The translations under genes and the position numbers were made by a program. Shown here in pieces: positions 53,490 through 62,251 of a stretch of 64,000 nucleotides of DNA (its first letter is position 1; the number at the start of each line of letters is the position of its first letter). This DNA is from Limnohabitans sp. Jir72. Lineage in GTDB: Bacteria; Pseudomonadota; Gammaproteobacteria; Burkholderiales; Burkholderiaceae_C. The notes under the pieces are model-generated. The model was given only the letters and a program-made list of their open reading frames with translations. It had not been told where the DNA came from and made no database searches. Where the stretch lies: assembly GCF_003063575.1 (NCBI RefSeq), contig NZ_NESC01000010.1, positions 62,001-126,000 on the forward strand. The letters are read 5' to 3'.

Positions 53490-54398
53490 TCAAAACGATT
53501 CGTTCGGCCCCAAATACCGCCAAGTGCCCGCAGGCATCTGGCCCAGCTGCACGCCGCCCATGCGGATGCGTTTGAGGCCCACGACTTTCAAGCCGACTTG
53601 CTCGCACATGCGGCGGATCTGGCGCTTTTTGCCTTCGGTCAGCACAAAGCGCAATTGCTCGGGGTTTTGCCAGTCCACTTTGGCGGGCTTGAGGGGCTTG
53701 CCGTCCAGGCTCAGGCCATGGCGCAATCGCTCCAGCTGTTCTTTGGGGAACACGGCTTGCACATTGGCGCTGACGCGGTCGAAGTCGCCAATGACGGTGA
53801 GCTGGTTGGCTTTGCCGCCATAGGTAGCGGATGCGGCCGATGCGGCGGCGGTGTTCTCGTGGCCGGTGTAGGCCACGCGCACCAGATATTCTTTTTCCAT
53901 TTCGGAGTCTTCACCGATCAGCTGACGGGCCACGCGGCCATCTTGCGTCAGCACCAGCAGGCCAGTGGAGTCGATGTCCAGTCGCCCGGCTGGAGCCAGC
54001 CCGCGCAGGTGCGGCGGGGTGAAGCGCAGCTTGGATGGATCGCCCCCCCAGTGGCTGCGCGGGTTGATGAGGGTGATGGCCGGCTCGTGCCCGTCTTCGG
54101 CTTGGCCGCTCACGTAGCCCATAGGCTTGTGCAGTAAGATGGTGACTTGCCGGTCTTGCTGTTGCTCAGCCGCTTTGTCGATGGTGATGCGGTCCGACAG
54201 CGTGACTTGCTGGCCCATGCTGGCGGGCAGGCCGTTGACCTGCACCCAGCCTTGCTCGATCCAGGCATCGGCCTCGCGCCGTGAGCACATGCGCAACTCG
54301 GCCATGCGTTTGTTCAGGCGCGAGGTGCCGCTGGCGGCGGCTGTTTCGCCCTTGCCTTCGGGTCGGGGGGCGCGTTTGAAAACCGGGGGCTGGGTCAT
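53490..54398 (-). CDS. RNA pseudouridine synthase, RluF/RsuA family
   Basis: The 302-residue protein has an N-terminal S4 RNA-binding domain ([31 protein letters not shown]) and the RsuA/RluB/E/F catalytic domain with [17 protein letters not shown], where the aspartate is the nucleophile, and [29 protein letters not shown]. The S4 sequence is closest in style to RluF, which modifies 23S rRNA in E. coli. The ATG at 54398 is chosen because the ORF-track start adds 56 residues without family features. Confidence 0.9.
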   Translation of the reverse strand: MTQPPVFKRAPRPEGKGETAAASGTSRLNKRMAELRMCSRREADAWIEQGWVQVNGLPASMGQQVTLSDRITIDKAAEQQQDRQVTILLHKPMGYVSGQAEDGHEPAITLINPRSHWGGDPSKLRFTPPHLRGLAPAGRLDIDSTGLLVLTQDGRVARQLIGEDSEMEKEYLVRVAYTGHENTAAASAASATYGGKANQLTVIGDFDRVSANVQAVFPKEQLERLRHGLSLDGKPLKPAKVDWQNPEQLRFVLTEGKKRQIRRMCEQVGLKVVGLKRIRMGGVQLGQMPAGTWRYLGPNESF

Positions 54399-54553
54399 GG
54401 GGTCGATTGGGCAAAAAGAAGTTAAGCGATTGTCCGCTGTTTTTGTGCAAATTGGATCAACACTTTTGACGCGATCGTCTGCTTCAAGCCCCGGCATGAC
54501 TGCCCATGCAGCAGCCCTTTTGGGGCACTGAAACCACCTGCTTAAATCAGCCC

Positions 54554-54946
54554 ATGAACCTGACACATTGTCCCTGCGGTCGTGCTAAGGGGAAAAGCCA
54601 GGCATTGAGTTTTGAGGCTTGCTGCGCCCCACATCACATCAGCCGCAATGCCCCGGACGCCGAAAGCCTGATGCGCTCGCGTTACACCGCCTTTGTGCTG
54701 GGCGATGCGCCTTACTTGCTGGCCACTTGGCATAGCAGTCAAAGACCAGCCTCTCTGGTGTTGGAAACTGGCACCAAGTGGTTGGGGCTTGAGATCAAGC
54801 AGCACCGCAGCACGGGCGAGCACACTGCCGAGGTGGAATTTGTGGCGCGCTTTCGCACAGGTGGCAAAGCCGTGCGCCAGCACGAACGCAGCCGCTTTGT
54901 GCGCGAAGACGGGCGCTGGTATTACGTCGACGGCGATGTGCTCTGA
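54554..54946 (+). CDS. YchJ-family protein (UPF0225, SEC-C-like zinc motif)
   Basis: The 130-residue protein begins [12 protein letters not shown], with CPCG and a further CC pair (FEACCAPHH) typical of the SEC-C-like zinc-binding start of YchJ, followed by the NTF2-like YchJ middle domain ([27 protein letters not shown]). Biochemical function of the family is not established. It starts in the upstream gap of the pseudouridine synthase gene and overlaps the convergent VOC gene by 25 bases. Confidence 0.85.
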   Translation: MNLTHCPCGRAKGKSQALSFEACCAPHHISRNAPDAESLMRSRYTAFVLGDAPYLLATWHSSQRPASLVLETGTKWLGLEIKQHRSTGEHTAEVEFVARFRTGGKAVRQHERSRFVREDGRWYYVDGDVL

Positions 54947-55341
54947 GCTGGCACTTCGTACAACTCCAATGGCAAGCCATCCGGGTCGGCAAAAAACACA
55001 AAGCGCTGGCCGGTGTACTCATCGGTGCGGATGTCCTCGACCGCGATGCCTTGGGCTTGCAGATGCGCTGACCATTCACTCACATCGTTCACCGCAAACG
55101 CCAGATGCCGCAAGCCCTGTGCTTCGGGGTAGCTTGGGCGCGGTGGCGCGCCCTTGAATGAGAACAACTCGACCTGTCCACCATCGGGCAGGGCCAAATC
55201 CAACTTCCAGGAATCGCGTGCCTGGCGGTAGTTTTCTGCCCGCACCTGAAGGCCCAACACCTCGGTGTAAAAGCCTTTGGATCGTGTGTAGTCCGCGCAG
55301 ATGATGGCGGCGTGGTGGATGCGTAGCAGGGGCGTGTGCAT
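54922..55341 (-). CDS. VOC-family (glyoxalase/dioxygenase superfamily) protein, YaeR-like
   Basis: The 139-residue single-domain protein shows the VOC pattern with metal ligands expected in IHHAAIICADYTRSKGFYTEVLGL, GLRHLAFAVNDV and PDGLPLELYE. The sequence is similar in layout to E. coli YaeR, whose reaction is unknown. It overlaps ychJ at the 3' ends and is divergent from the XRE regulator across 44 AT-rich bases. Confidence 0.85.
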   Translation of the reverse strand: MHTPLLRIHHAAIICADYTRSKGFYTEVLGLQVRAENYRQARDSWKLDLALPDGGQVELFSFKGAPPRPSYPEAQGLRHLAFAVNDVSEWSAHLQAQGIAVEDIRTDEYTGQRFVFFADPDGLPLELYEVPAQSTSPST

Positions 55342-55351
55342 GTGAAGGACT

Positions 55352-55381
55352 GATTAAAATATATATTTAAAACCAAAGTAC
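55352..55381. promoter_or_regulatory. AT-rich divergent promoter region of the XRE gene with an AAAGTAC box
   Basis: GATTAAAATATATATTTAAAA, a near-palindromic AT tract, and AAAGTAC lie directly before the XRE start codon. The AAAGTAC half-site recurs upstream of clpV, suggesting autoregulation. No Shine-Dalgarno sequence is visible before the ATG. Confidence 0.4.
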
Positions 55382-55385
55382 CCGT

Positions 55386-56138
55386 ATGTCAAGAGTGTTT
55401 GTTTTTGATTCGATTCGCGCGCACTTGAAAGCACGTGGGATGACTTACCGCAACCTGGCCGATACTTTGTCGCTGTCCGAATCATCGGTGAAGAGGATTA
55501 TCAGCAGCAATGATTGCACTTTAGAACGGCTCGAACAGATATGCCATTGCTTGCAATTGGACTTGTCCGATTTATTGAACAGCACGCCTCGTAAGCGAAA
55601 GCTCTTGAATCAGCTGACATGGAAACAAGAAGAGGAGCTGACGCAAAACAAAGAGCTGTTGGTTCTTGCCGTGTGTGTCATGAATCTTTGGTCTCTGGAA
55701 GATGTGATCCAGCACCTCAACATTTCGGAGGTTGAGTGTGTCAAGCATTTGGGCGCGCTAGAGAGGATTGGGCTGATCGAGTTGCAACCCGCTAACCGCT
55801 ACAAATTATTGGTTGCCCGACATTTCAGCTGGATCGCCAGCGGCCCTATCATGACCATGGTGACAGGGATGGCGGATGATTACTTTGACCATCACTTTAA
55901 TGAATCTGTCGAAATTCTGAAAATTGTGAATGTCCGGATATCGCGCCAAGCAGGGGAGCACCTGAGACGCAGACTTGAGCTGATTGTTCAGGAATATGCC
56001 GATCAAGTGGCCACCGACTCACATTTGCCATTGACTGAGCGGATCCCCATGTCTGTTTGCATTGCGGCGCGAACTTGGGTGCCTGAGTTCATGACGCAAT
56101 TGCTCCGCACGACAGAAAGCAAGGAAAGTAGCGCATAA
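55386..56138 (+). CDS. XRE-family transcriptional regulator, probable T6SS regulator
   Basis: The 250-residue protein has an N-terminal Cro/C1 helix-turn-helix (SIRAHLKARGMTYRNLADTLSLSESSVKRIISSNDCTLERLEQICHCLQLDLSDLL) and a 170-residue C-terminal region that I do not recognise. That region contains a possible second helix-turn-helix (LEDVIQHLNISEVECVKHLGALERIGLIEL) and a helical end. It lies 165 bases upstream of clpV on the same strand, with boxes resembling operators around it, so it is a good candidate regulator of the secretion operon. Base composition is clearly lower in GC than the housekeeping genes. Confidence 0.82.
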   Translation: MSRVFVFDSIRAHLKARGMTYRNLADTLSLSESSVKRIISSNDCTLERLEQICHCLQLDLSDLLNSTPRKRKLLNQLTWKQEEELTQNKELLVLAVCVMNLWSLEDVIQHLNISEVECVKHLGALERIGLIELQPANRYKLLVARHFSWIASGPIMTMVTGMADDYFDHHFNESVEILKIVNVRISRQAGEHLRRRLELIVQEYADQVATDSHLPLTERIPMSVCIAARTWVPEFMTQLLRTTESKESSA

Positions 56139-56169
56139 AAGTACTTTTAAGGCTTTGTATAGTACTTTT
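56137..56169 (+). promoter_or_regulatory. Paired AGTACTTTT boxes upstream of clpV (candidate operators)
   Basis: AAAAGTACTTTT, a perfect 12-bp palindrome at 56137-56148, and a second AGTACTTTT at 56161-56169 are spaced 21 bp apart, two helical turns, immediately after the XRE gene. Same-face spacing is what two bound repressor dimers would need. Binding by the XRE protein is inference. Confidence 0.45.
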
Positions 56170-56303
56170 TAAATAATATTTGCAATTAAGATACCACCCA
56201 TAGAAACTCGCGACTTCGTTGCCTGAGACGGCGACGGACCTCAGCTTTTAGTTGCTGAGTGCGCTGACCCGAGTCGAAGGGTTTTGTTGGTGAAAAGGTA
56301 TCT

Positions 56304-59003
56304 ATGCAAATTCCAAGAAGAGTGTTGTTTGGCAAGCTCAACACGCCCTTGTTCAGTGCGATTGAGGCTGCAACAGCGTTCGCTAAGCTCAAAGGGCATG
56401 CCTATGTGGAGTTGCTGCACTGGCTGTACCAAATATGGCAGATCCCGAACGGAGATATGCGTTTGGTACTGTTGGCGCATGGCACGCACGAGGCTCAACT
56501 GGACCAGGATTTCATTCAGGCCATTCAAAAGCTCAATCAGCAAGACGGCGGGTTGCATGATTTCAGTGTGCAAATCGAGCGCGTGATTGAAAAAGCTTGG
56601 AGTTTTTCAACCCTCTGCTGCGGTGACCACAAAATTCGAGGCGCTTGGCTCTTGTCGGCCATGCTTGCAGATCCACAAGCGAGAGCGACACTGCAGGCGA
56701 TATCGCCACAATTGCTGAAATGGCCGCACAACGTGGATGCAGACAGTCTGAGGAGTCAACTGAAAGCATCAAGTGAAGATCAGGCGAAAGCCTTTGATCA
56801 AGGTTCGTCTGGTGATTTGAATGCACCATCAAACGGTAACGACGAATTCACGCCGCACAGCGCCGAACAAAGTGCCCTTAAGCGGTACTGCACGGATTTG
56901 ACAAGTCTGGCAGAGCGGGGCGACATTGATCCCGTGATGGGGCGTGAACACGAGGTGCGCACGCTGGTTGACATCCTTTTGCGACGTCGACAAAACAACC
57001 CGCTGCTCACGGGCTCCGCTGGTGTGGGTAAAACAGCAGTTGTTGAGGGGCTGGCGCTGTCCATAGTGCAGAGGAAAGTGCCTCCAGCATTGCAGCACGT
57101 TCGGCTTTTGTCGTTGGATGTTGGATCGCTCCTTGCTGGTGCCAGCATGAGGGGTGAGTTTGAGTCGCGATTGAAACAATTGCTGAAAGAGGCCAGCGAA
57201 AGTGCGACCCCGGTGATTCTGTTCATTGATGAGGTGCATACCCTCGTGGGTGCCGGTGGGCAAAGTGGCACCGCAGATGCGGCCAATTTATTGAAGCCCG
57301 CGCTCGCTAGGGGTGGCTTGCGGTGTATCGGTGCCACGACATGGAGTGAGTACAAAAAATACATTGAAAAAGACCCGGCATTGACGCGTCGTTTTCAAGT
57401 GTTGCAGGTTCACGAGCCCGAAGAAGACCAAGCCATCACGATGGTGCGGAGTTTGGTCCCCGCATTCGTCCACCACCACAAAGTCGTCGTGTTGGACGAG
57501 GCGATTCGTGCTGCTGTGACGCTGTCCCACAGATACATACCCGCCAGGCAATTGCCAGACAAAGCCGTCAGCTTGCTGGATACCGCCTGCGCCAGAGTGG
57601 CGATGTCTTTGCATGCACCCCCGCGAGCGTTGCAAGAATGTGACGCCCAAATCCAGGACCAACAAGCGCAACTGGAAATGCTCCGGCACGAAGCCACAGC
57701 AGGCCTTCAAAATGACACGGCAATCCACGCAGTAGAACAGCGCTTGCGTGAATTGCAACAAAAACAAGCCCAAATACAAGACAGATGGGCAAAAGAAAAA
57801 AGCGTCGTTGAAGCCATGGTGTCACTGTGGCAGCCAGCGGAGCAACAGGATTCGGAGGAAACCCTGGAATCACTGGCAGCACTGCAGGCCAGATTGCAGA
57901 TCATTCAGGAAGATCAGCCAGAAATTCATCCAGTTGTCAGTGCTGCAGTGGTCGCAAGCATCGTGTCGGATTGGACCGGTATTCCGGTCGGTCGCATGTT
58001 GCGCAATGAACTCAAAGCGATTGAGGATCTGCAGTCAACGCTCGAAAAACGTGTGATCGGCCAAAGTGCTGCATTGGCACAAATTGTTGAGCGCGTCCGC
58101 ATTGCGAAGGCTGGTTTGACCGACCCAGGCAAACCCATGGGCGTGTTCATGTTGGTTGGACCTTCTGGTGTGGGTAAAACCGAAACAGCACTTGCTTTGG
58201 CTGAGAGCATTTATGGCGGTGAACACAACCTGATCACCATCAACATGAGCGAATACCAAGAGTCTCATACGGTATCGAGCCTCAAGGGTGCACCCCCAGG
58301 CTACGTCGGATATGGCGAAGGTGGTGTCCTTACAGAGGCCGTACGGCGGCGTCCTTACAGTGTCATCTTGCTGGACGAAGTTGAAAAAGCACATCCCGAT
58401 GTGCATGAGTTGTTTTATCAAGTCTTTGACAAAGGCTGGATGGAAGATGGGGAAGGTCAAGTCATTGACTTCAAAAACACACTGATCTTGCTGACCAGCA
58501 ACACAGGATCGGATCTGACTCTGCAACTTTGTGACGACCCAGCCGTACAGCCAGATTCACAGGCCTTGGCACAGGCCCTAGAGCCAGAACTTAGAAAAGT
58601 ATTTCCTGCCGCCTTCTTGGGGCGCATCTCGGTGGTGCCTTATTACCCGCTTTCGACATCGGTTCTGTCGGAGTTGGCGCAACTGCAATTGCAAAAAATC
58701 GTTCATCGCATGTACCAACAACACGGCATCGAACTGACCTACACCCCCCCTGTCATTGCCCAGATCGTCGCTGCCAGCGGAATGCATGAAACAGGCGGAC
58801 GCCGCATCGCACAGCACATTGAACGCCTGATATTGCCCAAGCTGGCCAACGTCTGGCTGGGTGCCATGCGAGAAAACATGCTGACGCAAAAGCTGCAGCT
58901 TGATCTAGACGAGAAATCTGCTTATGTCGTTCATGTCCGAGATGGCGGGCCAGGCGGACATGACACCAAGAATCAATCGACCTCTGTCATTGAAAACATC
59001 TGA
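56304..59003 (+). CDS. clpV: T6SS ATPase ClpV (TssH)
   Basis: ClpV disassembles the contracted TssBC sheath for reuse. The 899-residue protein has a Clp N-domain-like start (LNTPLFSAIEAATAFAKLKGHAYVELLHWLYQI), a first AAA+ domain with Walker A GSAGVGKT near residues 237-244 and Walker B ILFIDEVHTLVGAGG, and a central coiled-coil region around 430-540. The second AAA+ domain has GPSGVGKT near 619-626 and VILLDEVEKAHPDVHE. The N-terminal repeat distinguishes ClpV from ClpB. Context with tssBC confirms it. AAAGG precedes the ATG. Confidence 0.95.
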   Translation: MQIPRRVLFGKLNTPLFSAIEAATAFAKLKGHAYVELLHWLYQIWQIPNGDMRLVLLAHGTHEAQLDQDFIQAIQKLNQQDGGLHDFSVQIERVIEKAWSFSTLCCGDHKIRGAWLLSAMLADPQARATLQAISPQLLKWPHNVDADSLRSQLKASSEDQAKAFDQGSSGDLNAPSNGNDEFTPHSAEQSALKRYCTDLTSLAERGDIDPVMGREHEVRTLVDILLRRRQNNPLLTGSAGVGKTAVVEGLALSIVQRKVPPALQHVRLLSLDVGSLLAGASMRGEFESRLKQLLKEASESATPVILFIDEVHTLVGAGGQSGTADAANLLKPALARGGLRCIGATTWSEYKKYIEKDPALTRRFQVLQVHEPEEDQAITMVRSLVPAFVHHHKVVVLDEAIRAAVTLSHRYIPARQLPDKAVSLLDTACARVAMSLHAPPRALQECDAQIQDQQAQLEMLRHEATAGLQNDTAIHAVEQRLRELQQKQAQIQDRWAKEKSVVEAMVSLWQPAEQQDSEETLESLAALQARLQIIQEDQPEIHPVVSAAVVASIVSDWTGIPVGRMLRNELKAIEDLQSTLEKRVIGQSAALAQIVERVRIAKAGLTDPGKPMGVFMLVGPSGVGKTETALALAESIYGGEHNLITINMSEYQESHTVSSLKGAPPGYVGYGEGGVLTEAVRRRPYSVILLDEVEKAHPDVHELFYQVFDKGWMEDGEGQVIDFKNTLILLTSNTGSDLTLQLCDDPAVQPDSQALAQALEPELRKVFPAAFLGRISVVPYYPLSTSVLSELAQLQLQKIVHRMYQQHGIELTYTPPVIAQIVAASGMHETGGRRIAQHIERLILPKLANVWLGAMRENMLTQKLQLDLDEKSAYVVHVRDGGPGGHDTKNQSTSVIENI

Positions 59004-59050
59004 AGCGTCGTTTCAGAACAACCATTCGCTATTTTTTGAAGGGAGTCCAC

Positions 59051-59563
59051 ATGAGTGCAAACAACAGCAGTCAAAAATTCATCGCACGAAACCGCGCGCC
59101 AAGAGTGCAAATTGAGTACGACGTTGAAATCTACGGCAGTGAGAAAAAAATTGAATTGCCTTTCGTCATGGGCGTTCTTGCCGATCTTTCTGGCAAACCC
59201 GTAGAGGCTTTGCCAGACGTCACAGAACGCAAATTTCTCGAAATCGATATCGATAATTTCGACGAACGAATGAAAGCCATTGCGCCACGCGTCGCATTCA
59301 GCGTACCCAACACCTTGACGGGCGAAGGACATGTGATGGTCGATATCACCTTCGAGAGCATGGATGACTTTTCTCCTGCGGCCGTTGCTACCAAGGTCGA
59401 TGCACTCAAACAACTGCTCGATGCCCGCACACAACTGGCCAACTTGCAGACATACATGGATGGCAAGTCCGGTGCAGAGGATTTGGTCCGCAAACTCTTG
59501 TCCGATCAAGGACTGATGAAAACGCTGGCTGCAGCGCCCAAAGAGGCCGTGTCAAACGTCTGA
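59051..59563 (+). CDS. tssB: T6SS sheath small subunit TssB
   Basis: TssB pairs with TssC to build the contractile sheath. The 170-residue protein shows KFIARNRAPRVQIEYDVEIYGSEKKIELPFVMGVLADLSGKP, the family signature, and ends with a helical segment (RTQLANLQTYMDGKSGAEDLVRKLLSD). The ATG at 59051 is chosen over the upstream ORF-track GTG because AGGGAG lies just before it. tssC follows after 36 bases. Confidence 0.96.
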   Translation: MSANNSSQKFIARNRAPRVQIEYDVEIYGSEKKIELPFVMGVLADLSGKPVEALPDVTERKFLEIDIDNFDERMKAIAPRVAFSVPNTLTGEGHVMVDITFESMDDFSPAAVATKVDALKQLLDARTQLANLQTYMDGKSGAEDLVRKLLSDQGLMKTLAAAPKEAVSNV

Positions 59564-59599
59564 TTTCCACACAAATCAATCAATTCAAAGGACAAAATC

Positions 59600-61090
59600 A
59601 TGGCAAAAACCTCGGCTGAAAAAGCCCCAACTCAATACGCTGACCCCAGTGTGTTTTCGCAATTGCTTGACAAGGAGTTCAAGCCCAAAGGTGACGAACA
59701 ACGAGAAGCTGTTGAAGCAGCTGTCCGCACGCTGGCTGAGCAAGCATTGAGCAACACGGTCACGATGAGTGACGATGCTTACGCCAGCATCGAAGCCATC
59801 ATTGCTGAAATTGACCGAAAACTCAGCGGTCAAATCAACCTCATCTTGCACCATGAAGATTTCCAAAGTCTGGAATCTGCATGGCGTGGACTGGACCATC
59901 TCGTCTCCAATACCGAAACAGACGAAATGCTCAAGATCCGCTTCATGGACATCAGTAAAACAGAGCTTCGTCGCAACATGCGACGTTACAAAGGTGTGGC
60001 CTGGGATCAAAGCCCACTCTTCAAGCGACTGTATGAAGAGGAATACGGCCAACTGGGCGGTGAGCCCTACGGTTGCCTGGTGGCGGACTACTATTTTGAC
60101 CACACACCGCCAGATGTTGAGTTGCTCGGTGCAATGGCCAAAATCGCCGCCGCCTCACATGCCCCATTCATTGCTGGTGCTGCGCCATCGAACTTGCAAA
60201 TGGACTCGTGGCAAGAGCTCGCTAATCCACGTGATTTGGCCAAAATCACCGGCAACCTGGAGCATGCAGCCTGGAACTCCCTGCGCGAAACCGAAGACGC
60301 ACGCTACATCGGGCTGGCCATGCCACGCTTTTTGGCACGCTTGCCCTACGGCGCCAAAACCAATCCTGTGGACGCCTTCAACTTTGAGGAAGACACCCAA
60401 GGCGCAGACCACCGGAACTACGTTTGGAACAACGCGGCATACGCCATGGCCGTCAACATCAACCGCAGCTTCAAGCTCTACGGTTGGTGCACCATGATCC
60501 GCGGTGTGGAGTCTGGCGGCACGGTTGAAAACCTGCCTTGCCACACCTTCCCCACCGATGACGGCGGCTTCGACATGAAGTGCCCCACCGAAATCGCGAT
60601 CTCAGATCGCCGTGAAGCCGAATTGGCCAAAGCGGGTTTTGTTCCACTGGTGCACCGCAAAGGCACAGACCATGCCACCTTCATCGGTGCGCAGTCCTTG
60701 CAAAAACCTCAGGAATACATGGACCCAGATGCAACGGCCAATGCCAACTTGTCTGCGCGCTTGCCTTACCTGTTTGCCAGCACACGCTTTGCCCATTACC
60801 TCAAGTCCATCGTGCGCGACAAGATCGGCGCCTTCAAAGAGCGTGAAGACATGCAGCGCTGGCTCAACGAATGGATCATGAATTACGTGGATGCTGATCC
60901 CGCCAACTCCAGCCAGGAAACCAAAGCCCGACGCCCACTCGCCGCTGCGGAAGTCGTGGTTGAAGACATCGAAGGCAATCCCGGCTACTACGGTGCCAAG
61001 TTTTTCTTGCGCCCTCACTTTCAGCTCGAAGGTTTGACGGTCAGCTTGCGCCTGGTGGCCAAGTTGCCCTCGGTCAAGGCCGCAGCCTGA
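59600..61090 (+). CDS. tssC: T6SS sheath large subunit TssC
   Basis: The 496-residue protein shows the TssC core: ILHHEDFQSLESAWRGLDHLVSNTETDEMLKIRFMDISKTEL, EEYGQLGGEPYGCLVADYYFDHTPPDVELL, and RSFKLYGWCTMIRGVESGGTVENLPCHTFPTDDGG. Length and sequence are those of the standard large sheath subunit, which carries the sheath contacts and the ClpV-accessible helix. AAAGGACAAA lies upstream of the ATG. Confidence 0.97.
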   Translation: MAKTSAEKAPTQYADPSVFSQLLDKEFKPKGDEQREAVEAAVRTLAEQALSNTVTMSDDAYASIEAIIAEIDRKLSGQINLILHHEDFQSLESAWRGLDHLVSNTETDEMLKIRFMDISKTELRRNMRRYKGVAWDQSPLFKRLYEEEYGQLGGEPYGCLVADYYFDHTPPDVELLGAMAKIAAASHAPFIAGAAPSNLQMDSWQELANPRDLAKITGNLEHAAWNSLRETEDARYIGLAMPRFLARLPYGAKTNPVDAFNFEEDTQGADHRNYVWNNAAYAMAVNINRSFKLYGWCTMIRGVESGGTVENLPCHTFPTDDGGFDMKCPTEIAISDRREAELAKAGFVPLVHRKGTDHATFIGAQSLQKPQEYMDPDATANANLSARLPYLFASTRFAHYLKSIVRDKIGAFKEREDMQRWLNEWIMNYVDADPANSSQETKARRPLAAAEVVVEDIEGNPGYYGAKFFLRPHFQLEGLTVSLRLVAKLPSVKAAA

Positions 61091-61144
61091 TCTCAAAAAA
61101 TAATCCCATAAATCAAGTCTGTCACACACATCAAGGAGCCCAAC

Positions 61145-61627
61145 ATGGCACAAGACATTTTTCTGAAAATCAACGGCATTGACGGCGAGAGCATGGACTC
61201 TGCGCACAAAAACGAAATCGAAGTTCTGAACTGGGACTGGCAAATTTTCCAGGACTCCAACATGCACATGGGCTCTGGTGGTGGTTCCGGCAAAGCCACC
61301 GTCAAGGACCTGAACTTTGTGCATTACGTCGATCGTTCCAGCCCTAACCTGATGAAGTTCTGTCTCACAGGCAAGCACATCCCAGAAGCCAAGCTGGTTG
61401 TTCGCAAAGCGGGCGGTAGTCCCCTGGAATACCTCAAGATCACCATGACGGACGTGGTCATCACCAACGTACAACCTGCAGGCTCCAGCAGCGAAGAGCG
61501 CATCAAGGAAAAAATCAGCCTGTCCTTTGCCAAGGTCAAACAGGAATACACCGTGCAAAACCAGCAAGGCGGCTCAGGCGGCGCTGTGACTGCCGGCTAC
61601 GACATCAAGTTGAACAAAGAAGCTTGA
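61145..61627 (+). CDS. hcp: T6SS tube protein Hcp (TssD)
   Basis: Hcp hexamers stack to form the inner tube that is propelled out of the cell. The 160-residue protein begins MAQDIFLKINGIDGESMDSAHKNEIEVLNWDWQ and contains YVDRSSPNLMKFCLTGKHI and YLKITMTDVVITNVQPAGSSSEERIKEKISLSFAKVKQEY, all classic Hcp motifs. There is no C-terminal effector extension. AAGGAG precedes the ATG, and two strong hairpins follow the stop, consistent with very high expression of hcp. Confidence 0.97.
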   Translation: MAQDIFLKINGIDGESMDSAHKNEIEVLNWDWQIFQDSNMHMGSGGGSGKATVKDLNFVHYVDRSSPNLMKFCLTGKHIPEAKLVVRKAGGSPLEYLKITMTDVVITNVQPAGSSSEERIKEKISLSFAKVKQEYTVQNQQGGSGGAVTAGYDIKLNKEA

Positions 61628-61632
61628 TGAAG

Positions 61633-61659
61633 TCCCCGTCAAAAGACGGGGAATCTTTT
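61633..61659 (+). terminator. Terminator-like hairpin after hcp
   Basis: TCCCCGTC-AAAA-GACGGGGA is a perfect 8-bp stem with an AAAA loop, followed by ATCTTTT, six bases after the hcp stop. Incomplete termination here would lower expression of tssJ and later genes relative to hcp. Confidence 0.75.
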
Positions 61660-61664
61660 GCTCA

Positions 61665-61689
61665 GCCTGGCGGCTTGCCGCCGCCAGGC
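61665..61689 (+). other. Second hairpin between hcp and tssJ
   Basis: GCCTGGCGGC-TTGCC-GCCGCCAGGC is a perfect 10-bp GC-rich stem with a 5-base loop, 16 bases beyond the first hairpin's arm. It may act as a 3' stabiliser or a second termination block (GTTTT follows at 61696). Confidence 0.65.
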
Positions 61690-61720
61690 GGCACCGTTTT
61701 AACGTGTTCCTGCGAGTCCC

Positions 61721-62236
61721 ATGCGCCATTTAAAGTCTGTTGCTTTACGGCATCTGGTGTGGCTGTTCCTCTCTCTTGGCTGCGGCATGGCTGCGTCACA
61801 AGAGGCCAAGGAGCCCACCAAGTTGCTGCTCAAAATTGAAGCGCCCGCCGCCACCAATCCCGATGACAGTGGTCGCCCTTCGCCGATCAAGGTACGTCTG
61901 TATGAACTCAAAGACAGCAACACCTTTGGCGAGGCTGACTACTTTGGCCTGAACAGCATGGACAAAAGCATTCTGGGTGCAGACATGCTGGCCAAAGACG
62001 AATTCATTCTTCGTCCGGGTGAGACACGAACGATTGAGCGGAGCAGTCACAACCAAACCAGTGCGTTGGGCATCTTGGCGGGCTACCGCGACTTGGCCAA
62101 CAGCACCTGGCGCGTCATCCACCCGCTCAAGGAAGCGCCCACCGCTGCTTGGTATCGCGCAATGCTGCCCAGCAACAAACTCACCATGACCATCCAGCTC
62201 CAACCGCAAGGCATCGTGCTGATCCCCGCTCCCTGA
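61721..62236 (+). CDS. tssJ: T6SS outer membrane lipoprotein TssJ
   Basis: TssJ anchors the TssLM membrane complex to the outer membrane. The 171-residue protein has a short signal peptide ending LFLSLGC (cysteine near residue 21) and then the TssJ beta-sandwich pattern KLLLKIEAPAATNPDDSGRPSPIKVRLYELKDSNTFGEADYFGL and LRPGETRTIERSSHNQTSALGILAGYRDLANSTWRVI. The lipobox SLGC departs from the usual L-A/S-G/A-C. It follows hcp and precedes tssK by 15 bases. Confidence 0.92.
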   Translation: MRHLKSVALRHLVWLFLSLGCGMAASQEAKEPTKLLLKIEAPAATNPDDSGRPSPIKVRLYELKDSNTFGEADYFGLNSMDKSILGADMLAKDEFILRPGETRTIERSSHNQTSALGILAGYRDLANSTWRVIHPLKEAPTAAWYRAMLPSNKLTMTIQLQPQGIVLIPAP

Positions 62237-62251
62237 ACGACGTTAAACACC

